A DNA stretch of 64,000 nt, taken from Arthrobacter globiformis (GTDB lineage Bacteria > Actinomycetota > Actinomycetes > Actinomycetales > Micrococcaceae). Of this stretch, positions 50,990 through 59,215 are shown in pieces. Both the position numbers and the translations under genes were made by a program. The stretch lies in NCBI RefSeq assembly GCF_030818015.1, contig NZ_JAUSZX010000001.1, forward strand, positions 1,178,001 through 1,242,000. The letters are read 5' to 3'. Position 1 is the stretch's first letter; each line of letters opens with the position of its first letter. The notes beneath the pieces were generated by a model. The model saw nothing but the letters and a program-made list of their open reading frames with translations, was not told the DNA's origin and made no database searches.

Positions 50990-51043
50990 CTTTCTGGCCC
51001 GGCATGGTGCTGGCGCTCAGGTTAACCCTGTAAATTTGAAGGC

Positions 51044-53275
51044 ATGACCCCCGCCCCAAAGCCTGCCATGCACCGCGCCCTCGGAATCTCCAAAGAGATC
51101 GAGGACGCCGCGTGGTTTGTGCTCGGCGCCGGGCTGCAGGGCAGGCCGTCGGCGCTGGACGGCCGTACGCAGACGTGGACGGCGGAGGCCGCGGCGGAAC
51201 TGCTGGAACGGCTTGAGCGGGGAGTCGCGGACGCCAAGGCGCCCATGATGACCAACCTGCGGCACAACCTGGCGGACGCGTCCCCTTCGGCAAAACAGTT
51301 GGCCGTGGAGCTCCTCTTCCTGCAGTCCTTGCCGCTGGCGCACGAGGTCAAGTCGCTCAAGGTTAAGCGGGCGCGGGTCGCCGAGGCGGCGTCCTGGCTG
51401 GAGCCGCCCCTGGAGCTCCCGGAGGAGCTCTACAAGGGCATGACCGACCATGGCGTCATCCGCGACAGGACTGCCGAATTCAACTGGACCATCTGGGACC
51501 ACCTGAAATGGCTCTGCCGGTTCGTCCAGCACGTCGACCGGCAGTCCACGGCCGAAATCGGCAAGGCCCTGAAGGATCCGCTGGCATTCCACCTGCTCGC
51601 GGCGGGAACGCCCGATGACCAGCCGGCCATCCGGCGCAGCATCGAATACCTCGCCTGGCCCAGCTACTTCGAGCCGGTGGTGGCGGACATCGAACGCCAG
51701 GAGATCAGAGACGCCTTCGCCTCCCTCGTCGGCGGCGCAAAGGGGGACAGCGAGGAGGAAATCACCGCTGACATCCGCCGTATCCGCCTGCACCTGGATG
51801 AGCAGGCCGGCCAGCGGATCGACTGGTACGCCCGGCAGCTTGTGAGCCAGTGGCGGAAGGTCGGGGACCCGGGCCGCCGCGCCTGGCTGCTGCGCACCCA
51901 CCACGACAACGCCGAACTCCTGGCTGCCTGGCAGGCAGAGGAGAAGGTGACGCTCGACGTCGAACACCTCCGCCTGCTCGACGCCGGCGTTACGGCCGGG
52001 GTGGTTCAGCACGCCGTCGATGAGGACTACAAGCACCTCGGCTACGTGGAGCGGGAGGACACCAAGACCGCCGTCTTCGCCTTCCTCACCGTGATGAAAC
52101 CCGGGGACCTCGCGCTGTACCAGAACGCCGGGGCCGTCCGGATCGGCGTCGTGCTTGGGGAGCCGGACCACAACGGGGACAACCGGCGGATGCGCCGCAA
52201 GGTGCGCTGGTTCGACGAAGCCCATGCCGTGACTGACCTGCCGCGCCACATCCAGCGCCAGCTGGCCACGCCGGGCATCGTCGTCGACGTCACCCGGGTG
52301 GTGCAGGCGCTGCAGGCGCTGGTGCCCGCCGAGGCGGAAACCGAGCCCGACGCCGATGCGTCGCCGGCCACCGTCGCCCTCCCCGTGCTGGGCGGCTTCC
52401 GTCCGGTAACGCGCGAGTTCGCGGACTCCCTCCACATGGAGGTGGAGCCGCTGCAGGAGATCGCCGATCTGCTCGAGGAGAACCGGCAGCTGGTGCTGTA
52501 TGGCCCGCCGGGAACCGGCAAGACCTACCTCGCCAAGCACCTCGCCGCCGAACTGGCGCAGGACAGCGCCGACGAGCGGGTGAAGCTCGTCCAGTTCCAT
52601 CCGTCCTACGCCTACGAGGACTTCTTCGAAGGGTACCGGCCGGACAAGACCGACGAGGGCCAGGTCTCCTTCAAGCTCGTGGCCGGCCCACTGCGCCGGC
52701 TGGCGGAGGAGGCGGCGAAACCGGGCAACGAGTCCAAGCCGTACTTCCTGATCATCGACGAGATGAACCGCGCCAACCTCGCCAAGGTGTTCGGTGAGCT
52801 GTACTTCCTGCTGGAATACCGCGATGACCGGATCTACCTGCAGTACAGCCCCAACGAGCCGTTCACGCTCCCGGACAACCTGTACATCATCGGCACCATG
52901 AACACCGCGGACCGCTCCATCGCGATGATGGACGCCGCCATCCGCCGCCGCTTCGCGTTCATCGAACTGCACCCGCAGACCGAGCCGGTGAAGGGATCGC
53001 TGTTGAGGTTCCTGGAGGCCCGGCAGCTGGACACCACGCCGGCACTGCTGCTGGACGCGCTCAACCAGGCCATCGACGAATGGGACCGCGACCTCATGAT
53101 CGGGCCGTCCTACTTCATGAAGAAAGCCGCCCAGACCCCCGCCGGCCTCCGCCGCATCTGGAAGTACGAGCTCATGCCGCTGCTGGAGGAGCACTACCAC
53201 GGCCAGCTGAACCGGGCCCAGCTCGAAGAGCGCTTCGGGCTGGACCAGCTGCTGGGACGCCTTGCGGCTCGCTAG
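51044..53275 (+). CDS. mcrB: McrB-like AAA+ GTPase of a type IV restriction system
   Basis: A 743-aa protein. The C-terminal third is an McrB-type AAA+ motor: Walker A YGPPGTGKTYLAKHL (~486-500), FHPSYAYEDFFEGYRP, Walker B FLIIDEMNRANLAKVFGELY (~567-586), sensor IIGTMNTADRSIAMMDAAIR and RRRFAF. The N-terminal ~470 residues are unlike E. coli McrB. A part at ~340-430 (MKPGDLALYQNAGAVRIGVV, then RRKVRWFDE and TDLPRH) looks like a PUA/EVE-type modified-base reader (inference). McrB motors drive cutting of DNA carrying modified cytosines. mcrC overlaps its 3' end. Confidence 0.9.
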   Translation: MTPAPKPAMHRALGISKEIEDAAWFVLGAGLQGRPSALDGRTQTWTAEAAAELLERLERGVADAKAPMMTNLRHNLADASPSAKQLAVELLFLQSLPLAHEVKSLKVKRARVAEAASWLEPPLELPEELYKGMTDHGVIRDRTAEFNWTIWDHLKWLCRFVQHVDRQSTAEIGKALKDPLAFHLLAAGTPDDQPAIRRSIEYLAWPSYFEPVVADIERQEIRDAFASLVGGAKGDSEEEITADIRRIRLHLDEQAGQRIDWYARQLVSQWRKVGDPGRRAWLLRTHHDNAELLAAWQAEEKVTLDVEHLRLLDAGVTAGVVQHAVDEDYKHLGYVEREDTKTAVFAFLTVMKPGDLALYQNAGAVRIGVVLGEPDHNGDNRRMRRKVRWFDEAHAVTDLPRHIQRQLATPGIVVDVTRVVQALQALVPAEAETEPDADASPATVALPVLGGFRPVTREFADSLHMEVEPLQEIADLLEENRQLVLYGPPGTGKTYLAKHLAAELAQDSADERVKLVQFHPSYAYEDFFEGYRPDKTDEGQVSFKLVAGPLRRLAEEAAKPGNESKPYFLIIDEMNRANLAKVFGELYFLLEYRDDRIYLQYSPNEPFTLPDNLYIIGTMNTADRSIAMMDAAIRRRFAFIELHPQTEPVKGSLLRFLEARQLDTTPALLLDALNQAIDEWDRDLMIGPSYFMKKAAQTPAGLRRIWKYELMPLLEEHYHGQLNRAQLEERFGLDQLLGRLAAR

Positions 53276-54578
53276 CCCGGCCGGCTTCGGTGTGTCCACT
53301 ATGGCGGCGGGCTCCGCGCGCCCGGCCGGTTCCGCGACCGGCGGGAGCCGCGGTTCGGCCCAGGCACTGCGGCACATCGTCTTGGACGAGCTCTCCGGCG
53401 GCACTGTGGAGAAGCTCGACCCGGACAGCGCCGCCTTCCTGAACTCCAGCGGCCTGGCCAAGGCGACGCCCATGGGCATGGGACTCTTCAGGATCGAACC
53501 TGTCGGCATGGTGGGGTCCGTGCGTACTCCGCTGGTGCAGCTCGACGTGCGTCCCAAGGACCGGCTCGGGCTGAGCCGGCTGCTCTTTCTGCTGAGCTAC
53601 GCCGGGGACCAGGGCTTCCGCGACGACACCGTGGCGGCCGACGAGGATGCCGAGCTGTGGAGCGCACTGGCGGCGTCTCTGGTGCAGCTCGCCGAACGCG
53701 CCCTGCAGCGTGGTGTCCTGCAGGGTTACGTCACTGTCGACGACTCGCTCCGGACGGTCAAGGGCCGCATCCGCATTTCCGACCAGATATCGCGCCGGCC
53801 GGGGATGCTCGTGCCCTTGGAAGTGTCTTACGACGAGTTCACCGAGGACATCCCGGAAAACCGGATCCTGCGTGCCGCCCTCGACCGCATGTCCCGTGTC
53901 CCTGGCGTGCGTCCGGATGTGCTGAGCCGCCTGCGGCAGATGAAGGGAAAGCTCGACGGCGTCACCCGGCTCCGCCCGGGCGTTCCACTTCCGCAGTGGC
54001 GGGCCAGCCGGATGAACCTCCGATACGACGCGGCGCTGAGGCTCTCCGAGGTGATCCTGCGCAATGCTTCCGCGGAGGCGGGGGAGGGCAAGCAGCAGAC
54101 GGCGTCCTTCGTCGTCGATATGGGCAAGGTCTTCGAGGACTTCGTCGGCGCGGCGCTGCGCCGGGCCATGGCCGCGTTTCCTGGGGAGATGAGGCTGCAG
54201 TACAACGCAATGCTGAACGAGGCCGTCCGGGATTCGGACCGGTTGACCGTGCGGCCCGATGCCGTGCATCTGCTGGGCGGCCGGCCGGTGGTGGTATACG
54301 ACGCCAAGTACCGGGCCGGCAGCGACCAGGGCGCGTCACTGTCCGGGGACCACTTCCAGATGCTGGCCTACTGCACGGCTTTGCGCGTGCCCACGGCCTG
54401 GCTGGTCTACGCGGGGGAGGGCGAGGTGAAGCTGCGGCGGATCCTCAACACCGACATCGACATCGTGGAGTTTCCGCTGGATCTCTCCCGGCCGCCGTCG
54501 GAGATCCTGGCCGCGGTCGCCGACCTTGCCGAGCAGTCCTGGGGAGAAGTGGTGCGCCAGGCGAGCCTCGGGCGCTAG
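53262..54578 (+). CDS. mcrC: McrC-like nuclease subunit
   Basis: A 438-aa partner of McrB. The middle matches McrC (LLSYAGDQGFR, LQGYVTVDDSLRTVKGRIRI, YDEFTEDIPENRILRAALDR). The C-terminal PD-(D/E)xK nuclease has Asp333 in VRPDAVHLLGG and Asp347-Ala-Lys349 in VVVYDAKYRAG. TTG at 53262 lies inside the end of mcrB; GTG at 53292 and ATG at 53301 are alternatives, since the first ~40 residues are low-complexity. With McrB it cleaves modified incoming DNA. Confidence 0.9.
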   Translation: MRLASPAGFGVSTMAAGSARPAGSATGGSRGSAQALRHIVLDELSGGTVEKLDPDSAAFLNSSGLAKATPMGMGLFRIEPVGMVGSVRTPLVQLDVRPKDRLGLSRLLFLLSYAGDQGFRDDTVAADEDAELWSALAASLVQLAERALQRGVLQGYVTVDDSLRTVKGRIRISDQISRRPGMLVPLEVSYDEFTEDIPENRILRAALDRMSRVPGVRPDVLSRLRQMKGKLDGVTRLRPGVPLPQWRASRMNLRYDAALRLSEVILRNASAEAGEGKQQTASFVVDMGKVFEDFVGAALRRAMAAFPGEMRLQYNAMLNEAVRDSDRLTVRPDAVHLLGGRPVVVYDAKYRAGSDQGASLSGDHFQMLAYCTALRVPTAWLVYAGEGEVKLRRILNTDIDIVEFPLDLSRPPSEILAAVADLAEQSWGEVVRQASLGR

Positions 54579-54747
54579 TCCTGCGGATCCGAGACCCGGC
54601 AGTGTGGGCGAGGCAAGTTGAGAGCCTCCAACCGTATGTAGTCCGTTATGACGACCGCTCGATACATCGACTCCCGCTATGTCGAGGGCTCTGAACGGGC
54701 CGAGGTTCCGGCCAGTAGAAATTGCACTGACCTGTGAGAACAGCATC

Positions 54748-54786
54748 CCAAGACAGACAGGTCTGTCTTGGCGTTTGGGATAGACT
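54748..54786 (+). promoter_or_regulatory. Perfect 24-bp palindrome and -10 of the tetR gene
   Basis: CCAAGACAGAC-AG-GTCTGTCTTGG (54748-54771) covers the -35 region; TAGACT (54781-54786) ends 7 nt before the ATG at 54794. This is a classic autorepression layout for a TetR protein with a leaderless mRNA. Confidence 0.8.
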
Positions 54787-54793
54787 GTTCGTA

Positions 54794-55498
54794 ATGGCAG
54801 AGGTACCCAGCTCTAAGCCGTGGAGCGCCGGGAGAGTGCCTTTCGGAGGGCTTCAGACTGGACCGCAGCCGGCCGTCACACCGGGTGACCCCCTTATGTC
54901 GGGAAACCCGTTGCATGGCGAGGAGATTGCGGCGTCCGGTGCTTCCAGAATGCGCGAACGAATCGTTGACGCGGCCTATGACCTTTTCGCCAGCCGCGGC
55001 GTCCGGGACGTCGGCATCAACGAACTCATCCGCAGCTCCGGCGTCGCAAAGGCCACGTTCTACCGCCACTTCGCTTCCAAGGACGAGCTCGTGCTGGCGT
55101 TTCTCGAGAAGCGCGACCAAGTATGGACTGTCAACGCCATCATGGGGGAGGCGCGGCGCAGGGCGGACACTCCCGAGCAGCAGCTGCTGGCCATCTTCGA
55201 CGTCTTCACCGACTGGTTCCACCGCACCGACTTTGAAGCCTGCTCGTTCATCAACGTGCTGCTGGAGATGGGCGCCACGCACCCGCTGGGGCGGGCCAGC
55301 ATCGATTACCTGGCCAAGATCCGCGGACACGTGAAGCAGCTCGCGGACGAGGCAGGGCTGCAGCGGACCGACGATTTCTCCCGTTCCTGGCACATCCTCA
55401 TGAAGGGCTCCATTATCTCCGCGGCGGAAGGTGACCTGGATGCCGCCCAGCGCGCCCGGCAGCTGGCCGGCTGGCTGATCGAGAACCACCGGGCGTAA
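54794..55498 (+). CDS. TetR/AcrR family regulator
   Basis: A 234-aa regulator. After an unusual, probably disordered N-terminus (~55 residues) comes the HTH: RMRERIVDAAYDLFASRGVR, DVGINELIRSSGVAKATFYR and HFASKDELVLAFL. The C-terminal ligand domain includes TDWFHRTDFEACSFINVLLE, close to the YjdC/TetR_C type. ATG at 54794 is set by the leaderless -10; ATG at 54896 is an alternative that removes the tail. No effector gene is adjacent on the same strand, so its targets other than itself are unknown. Confidence 0.88.
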   Translation: MAEVPSSKPWSAGRVPFGGLQTGPQPAVTPGDPLMSGNPLHGEEIAASGASRMRERIVDAAYDLFASRGVRDVGINELIRSSGVAKATFYRHFASKDELVLAFLEKRDQVWTVNAIMGEARRRADTPEQQLLAIFDVFTDWFHRTDFEACSFINVLLEMGATHPLGRASIDYLAKIRGHVKQLADEAGLQRTDDFSRSWHILMKGSIISAAEGDLDAAQRARQLAGWLIENHRA

Positions 55499-55558
55499 CC
55501 GGTCGCGTGGCAAACGACGCTGCCCCACGGTTGCCGCGGTCAAAGCGAGGCAGATAAG

Positions 55559-57250
55559 TCAGGTCTGCACCGGCACGGCAAAGGTAAATGTCGTGCCTTT
55601 CCCCACTTCGCTGGCGAGTGAGACGCGGCCCCCGTGGGCTTCCACAATCGCCTTGCTAATGGACAGCCCCAGCCCGACGCCGGGAATCGTTGAATTGCGC
55701 ACGGCTGCGGACCGGAAGAACTTGGCGAAGACATCCTCCTGGTCCTGCTGGCTCATCCCCATTCCCGTATCGCTCACGCTGCACACCATGTGGCCGTCTT
55801 CGGACCGCAGCGACACCAGCACATCACCACCGTCGGGCGAGTACTTGATGGCATTCGATACGAGGTTGTCCAGCACCTGGGAGATGCGCGCGGCATCGAT
55901 GTGGGCCTCAAGTCTCTCCGGTGCGTCGGCGCGCAGGCGGATGCCCGATTCGGCGGCGCGCGGCAGGGCGGCGGTGACGCTGCTGCGTACGAGCTCTGCC
56001 ACATTAACTGCCTCTGGGGTGACGAGCAGCTGGCCGTTGCGGGTCGACAGCAGGTCGGAGACCAGCGTGAGCAGCCGTTCCGAGTTCCGCCGGATGATTT
56101 CCAGGGGGCCGCGCTGGGAGTCGGTGAGGTCGTCGTCGTCGTCCAACAGAAGCTCGACGTAACCAAGAATCGAAGTGAGTGGAGTCCGGAATTCGTGGGA
56201 GACGTTGGAGACGAAATCGTCCTTGGCAGCCAGGGCGTTCACCAGGTCGGTGACGTCGCTGAACACAATGACGGAGCCGGCGAAATTCCCGTCCTGATCC
56301 TTCATAGGCCTCGCGCTCGTGGATATCGCGCGTTGTTCGACGCCCGCTCCGAGCCACACCAGATAGTCGGTGAATTCCTCGCCGAGGACCGCGCGCCGGA
56401 CCGGCCGTTGGTCGGCGGGGACCAGGGTGGTCCGGTCGGCGGCGAACACCAGCAGCTGGGATTCGTTGGGGTCCTCGATGGTTGGCGGCGTTGCCAGCTG
56501 GTGATGCTTGCGCTGCTTGCGGTTCATCAGGATGTCATGGCCCTGCGCATCGACGGCGAGGACGCCCAGGTGCACCGTGTCCAGGACCGTGTTCAGCAGG
56601 CGCTCCTGGCGTTTGCTTCCGGTCAGCACGCCGCGGAGCTGGGAGTCCTTTTCTTCGAGGTCCCGCTGCTGCTCCTCGAGGTCCCGCTGCTGCCGCACCA
56701 TGCTGAGTGTCATGACGGACACGGTGACGCCGATGCCCAGCATCATCACCGGCAGCAGGAGGGAGCGCACCAGGTCCTGGCCGGAGACAGCGCCGCGGAG
56801 AAACAGCGGCACCCAGATGATCCCCAAGGGGCCGAAGAAGGACAGTGCCACAGCGGCCCTGGGAAACAGCCCGGACGCGCAGAGCCAGATGACCGGAAAA
56901 ACGGCCATGAGGCTCAGTCCAGTCAGGCTGTCCTGCCCGCCTTCCCTGCCCAGGCAGATCGAGACCAGGTCCAAAAGGGGTATTACCAGGAAAGAGGGAA
57001 AGGGCAGCCGGTGCCAGGGCACGGCATAGCAAAGGATCAGTATTACTGCCTGCGACAGTAGGAAACTGATGAAAAGGGGATTGAGCAGCGTCTCAGGGAA
57101 GAAGGCCAGAATAAGAAAAGCTGCGATTCCCGCCGTCACGGAAAGCGGCATTTGGCTCAGCATAACCCGGGCCCGCAGGGAATACTCGTGGAAGGGTCGC
57201 CGGAAGAGCAGGATCCGGCCGGAGGGATCTTTCCAGGCGATACTGCTCAT
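55559..57250 (-). CDS. Membrane histidine kinase with PAS domain
   Basis: A 563-aa sensor kinase. About six hydrophobic segments lie in residues ~30-190, then a coiled coil (RQQRDLEEQQRDLEEKDSQL), a PAS domain (~215-335), the dimerisation H-box with His352 in SNVSHEFRTPLTSILGY, the N-box QVLDNLVSNAIKYSPDGG, DTGMGMSQQD and GVGLGLSISKAIVEAHGG. It lacks a large external domain, so the membrane part itself may sense the signal. It is divergent from an OmpR-type response regulator, which is its likely partner. Confidence 0.93.
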   Translation of the reverse strand: MSSIAWKDPSGRILLFRRPFHEYSLRARVMLSQMPLSVTAGIAAFLILAFFPETLLNPLFISFLLSQAVILILCYAVPWHRLPFPSFLVIPLLDLVSICLGREGGQDSLTGLSLMAVFPVIWLCASGLFPRAAVALSFFGPLGIIWVPLFLRGAVSGQDLVRSLLLPVMMLGIGVTVSVMTLSMVRQQRDLEEQQRDLEEKDSQLRGVLTGSKRQERLLNTVLDTVHLGVLAVDAQGHDILMNRKQRKHHQLATPPTIEDPNESQLLVFAADRTTLVPADQRPVRRAVLGEEFTDYLVWLGAGVEQRAISTSARPMKDQDGNFAGSVIVFSDVTDLVNALAAKDDFVSNVSHEFRTPLTSILGYVELLLDDDDDLTDSQRGPLEIIRRNSERLLTLVSDLLSTRNGQLLVTPEAVNVAELVRSSVTAALPRAAESGIRLRADAPERLEAHIDAARISQVLDNLVSNAIKYSPDGGDVLVSLRSEDGHMVCSVSDTGMGMSQQDQEDVFAKFFRSAAVRNSTIPGVGLGLSISKAIVEAHGGRVSLASEVGKGTTFTFAVPVQT

Positions 57251-57312
57251 GGGCGATGGTCCATCTGGACGGGGCGTGAGAAACGCATAGGAGCAGGATA
57301 TCCGCCGGGAGC

Positions 57313-57318
57313 TATACT
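57313..57318 (+). promoter_or_regulatory. -10 element of the response regulator gene
   Basis: TATACT lies 33 nt before the ATG at 57352, with GAGGGGG as ribosome-binding site. The -35 region is not clear. Confidence 0.45.
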
Positions 57319-57351
57319 GCAGACGGGATGTAGCGGGCTGAGGGGGCTGCG

Positions 57352-58107
57352 ATGGGTGATACACGCGTGGGGCTGGTCATTGAGGATGACCACGATATTC
57401 GCGAATTGGTGCGCGTTGTTCTGACGCAGGCCGGCTTTGAGGTGCGCGCCGCAAGCAGCGGAGCCGAGGGCGTTCTTGCCGCCAGGGAACTGGACCCGGC
57501 GGTCATCACGCTCGACCTCGGACTGCCGGACATCGACGGCTTCGAAGTGGCCCGGCAGATCCGCCAGTTCTCCGACGCCTACATTGTCATGCTTACTGCC
57601 CGTGCAGAAGAGCTGGACACCCTGATCGGCCTTGAGTCTGGCGCCGACGACTACCTCACCAAACCGTTCCGTCCGCGTGAGCTGCGTGCCCGCGTTGCGG
57701 CCATGATGCGGCGTCCGCGTTCGACGCCGGATCTCGCCGAAGAGGCCGCCTCGCCTGGCGCCGCCGCGAACGAGGGGCGCAAGTACACCCACAACGGGCT
57801 GGACTTGAGCTACGACTCCCGGACTGTGGCCGTTGACGGCCAGGAGCTGAGCCTGACCCGCACCGAGTTCGACCTGCTGCATGCCCTGCTCGAGGCGGGC
57901 CGCATGGTCCGTACCAAAGCGGATCTGGTGCGCCGGCTGCGGGACGAACCGTACGACGTCGGAAGTTACATTAGCGAGGCGGACGAGCGGTCCGTTGAGG
58001 TGCACATGGGCAACCTGCGCAAGAAACTCGGCGATTCGGCGCAGAATCCGCGCTGGCTGCAGACTGTCCGCGGCGTGGGGTACCGGCTGGCTCCGGCTGA
58101 GAACTGA
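57352..58107 (+). CDS. OmpR/PhoB-family response regulator
   Basis: A 251-aa regulator. The receiver domain has the acidic pair in LVIEDDHDIRELV, phospho-acceptor Asp55 in VITLDLGLPDIDG, Thr in MLTAR and Lys104 in YLTKPFRPREL. A linker with AEEAASPGAAANEGRK leads to a winged-helix DNA-binding domain (LSLTRTEFDLLHALLEAGRM, VEVHMGNLRKKLGD, VRGVGYRL). It is divergent from the histidine kinase and probably its partner. Targets are unknown. Confidence 0.94.
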   Translation: MGDTRVGLVIEDDHDIRELVRVVLTQAGFEVRAASSGAEGVLAARELDPAVITLDLGLPDIDGFEVARQIRQFSDAYIVMLTARAEELDTLIGLESGADDYLTKPFRPRELRARVAAMMRRPRSTPDLAEEAASPGAAANEGRKYTHNGLDLSYDSRTVAVDGQELSLTRTEFDLLHALLEAGRMVRTKADLVRRLRDEPYDVGSYISEADERSVEVHMGNLRKKLGDSAQNPRWLQTVRGVGYRLAPAEN

Positions 58108-58114
58108 GCCACGC

Positions 58115-58549
58115 TCAATTGGGTGAGCCCGCTGTGAGGAACAGCTCCAGCTGTTTTTCGACGGCGGACAGGTCCCTGAGTTCGCACTCCCAGACGGTGA
58201 GTACTTCCCAACCGTCGTTTTCAAGCTGACGGCGCTGGCTGGCGTCGCGGTCCCGGGTGCGGGAGCGTTTCGTTTCCCAAAAGTCCGCGTTGGCCTTGGG
58301 GGAGTGCTGGCCCACCTTGCAGTCGTGGAAATGCCAGAAGCAGCCGTTGACGAAGATGACCTTGCGCCGACCGGCGAAAACGAGATCCGGGTTGCCGGCC
58401 AGCTTGATGCCGCGCGACGCGCCGTGCAGGCGGTACCGGTAGCCCTTGGCGTGCAGGAGGCTGCGCACCAGCAACTCGGGTTTGGTGTTCTTGCCCCGGA
58501 TCCGGGACATGTTCCAGCTGCGCTGCTCAGGTGTCAGCCGGTCCGCCAT
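58115..58549 (-). CDS. vsr: Very short patch repair endonuclease Vsr
   Basis: A 144-aa nuclease of the Vsr family: SWNMSRIRGKNTKPELLVRS with its conserved basic start, YRYRLHGASRGIKLAGNPDL with the catalytic Asp, KVIFVNGCFWHFHDCKVG (family cysteines and His), and a C-terminal WEVLTVWECEL. Vsr nicks DNA at T:G mismatches that arise from 5-methylcytosine deamination and usually sits beside a Dcm-type methyltransferase. No methyltransferase is in this window. It lies convergent with the response regulator, 7 bp apart, and 3.5 kb from mcrC. Confidence 0.92.
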   Translation of the reverse strand: MADRLTPEQRSWNMSRIRGKNTKPELLVRSLLHAKGYRYRLHGASRGIKLAGNPDLVFAGRRKVIFVNGCFWHFHDCKVGQHSPKANADFWETKRSRTRDRDASQRRQLENDGWEVLTVWECELRDLSAVEKQLELFLTAGSPN

Positions 58550-58575
58550 ATTTCCAGTCTAGGCCGGCAGTTCTG

Positions 58576-59007
58576 CTAGAAACCGCGCTCCGGCTGCTCG
58601 CCGAACTGGAAGTGCCGGCCGCTCACGGAACCGGGATCGATCTCCACGTAGAAGTCCTTCAACGTGGGCACCCAAGACGCGAGCCCCAGCTCTTCGGCCT
58701 CGGCAATCTCCGCCGACTTGCTCAGGACACGGGCCGTACCGCGGAGCACCACCGACCACGCCTGGTCCGACATGATGCCGTCTGTCTCGAACAGAACCCT
58801 GTCATTGATTGTCACCTGGGCGAGCTTGTTGCCCGGCGCTGTGCGGAAGTACAGCTTCCGCCGGCTGGTCACGTAGTTGACGGGGAAGATATCCGGCTCA
58901 CCCGCCACGGTTACCACCAGGCGGCCGTGCTGGGTGTCCTCCAGAAGCTGCCAGCACTGCTCTTCGTCGAGGACCAGGATGGGATCGCCGTCGGCGTGGT
59001 TGAACAT
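58576..59007 (-). CDS. Pyridoxamine 5'-phosphate oxidase-like FMN-binding protein
   Basis: A 143-aa split-barrel flavoprotein: LDEEQCWQLLEDTQHGRLVV, then FPVNYVTSRRKLYFRTAPGN and WSVVLRGTARVL. These are typical of the actinobacterial PPOX class family that binds FMN, F420 or haem. ATG at 59005-59007 is preferred because GGAG lies 6 nt upstream; ATG codons at 59010 and 59019 are alternatives. A palindrome 15 bp upstream suggests repressor control. It is divergent from the NCS1 permease. Confidence 0.85.
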   Translation of the reverse strand: MFNHADGDPILVLDEEQCWQLLEDTQHGRLVVTVAGEPDIFPVNYVTSRRKLYFRTAPGNKLAQVTINDRVLFETDGIMSDQAWSVVLRGTARVLSKSAEIAEAEELGLASWVPTLKDFYVEIDPGSVSGRHFQFGEQPERGF

Positions 59008-59021
59008 CATGCGCTCCATTC

Positions 59022-59038
59022 TTCTACAGCTTGTAGAA
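59022..59038. promoter_or_regulatory. Palindrome upstream of the PPOX gene
   Basis: TTCTACA-GCT-TGTAGAA, perfect 7-base arms, directly before the PPOX start and in the divergent gap with the permease. A likely operator; its regulator is unknown. Confidence 0.45.
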
Positions 59039-59215
59039 AAACGATAGGGGTATGAACTGATTTTCCCAGCAAGCGCGGTGCCGCGCCACGGTATAGCGCG
59101 GCCGTTTGACGGACGCGTAGAACTCTTTACACCGCTGTAATACCCCCGGAACCGCGCTGTCGCACCGCGTGACTACCGTCGGCGAAGACAAACCTGTGAC
59201 GAAAGCGGATGCCTC

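Noticed and set aside
51044..58549. McrBC to Vsr as a mobile defence island
   Set aside because: No integrase, attachment-site repeat or tRNA boundary was seen, and ordinary regulatory genes lie between; clustering may be chance.
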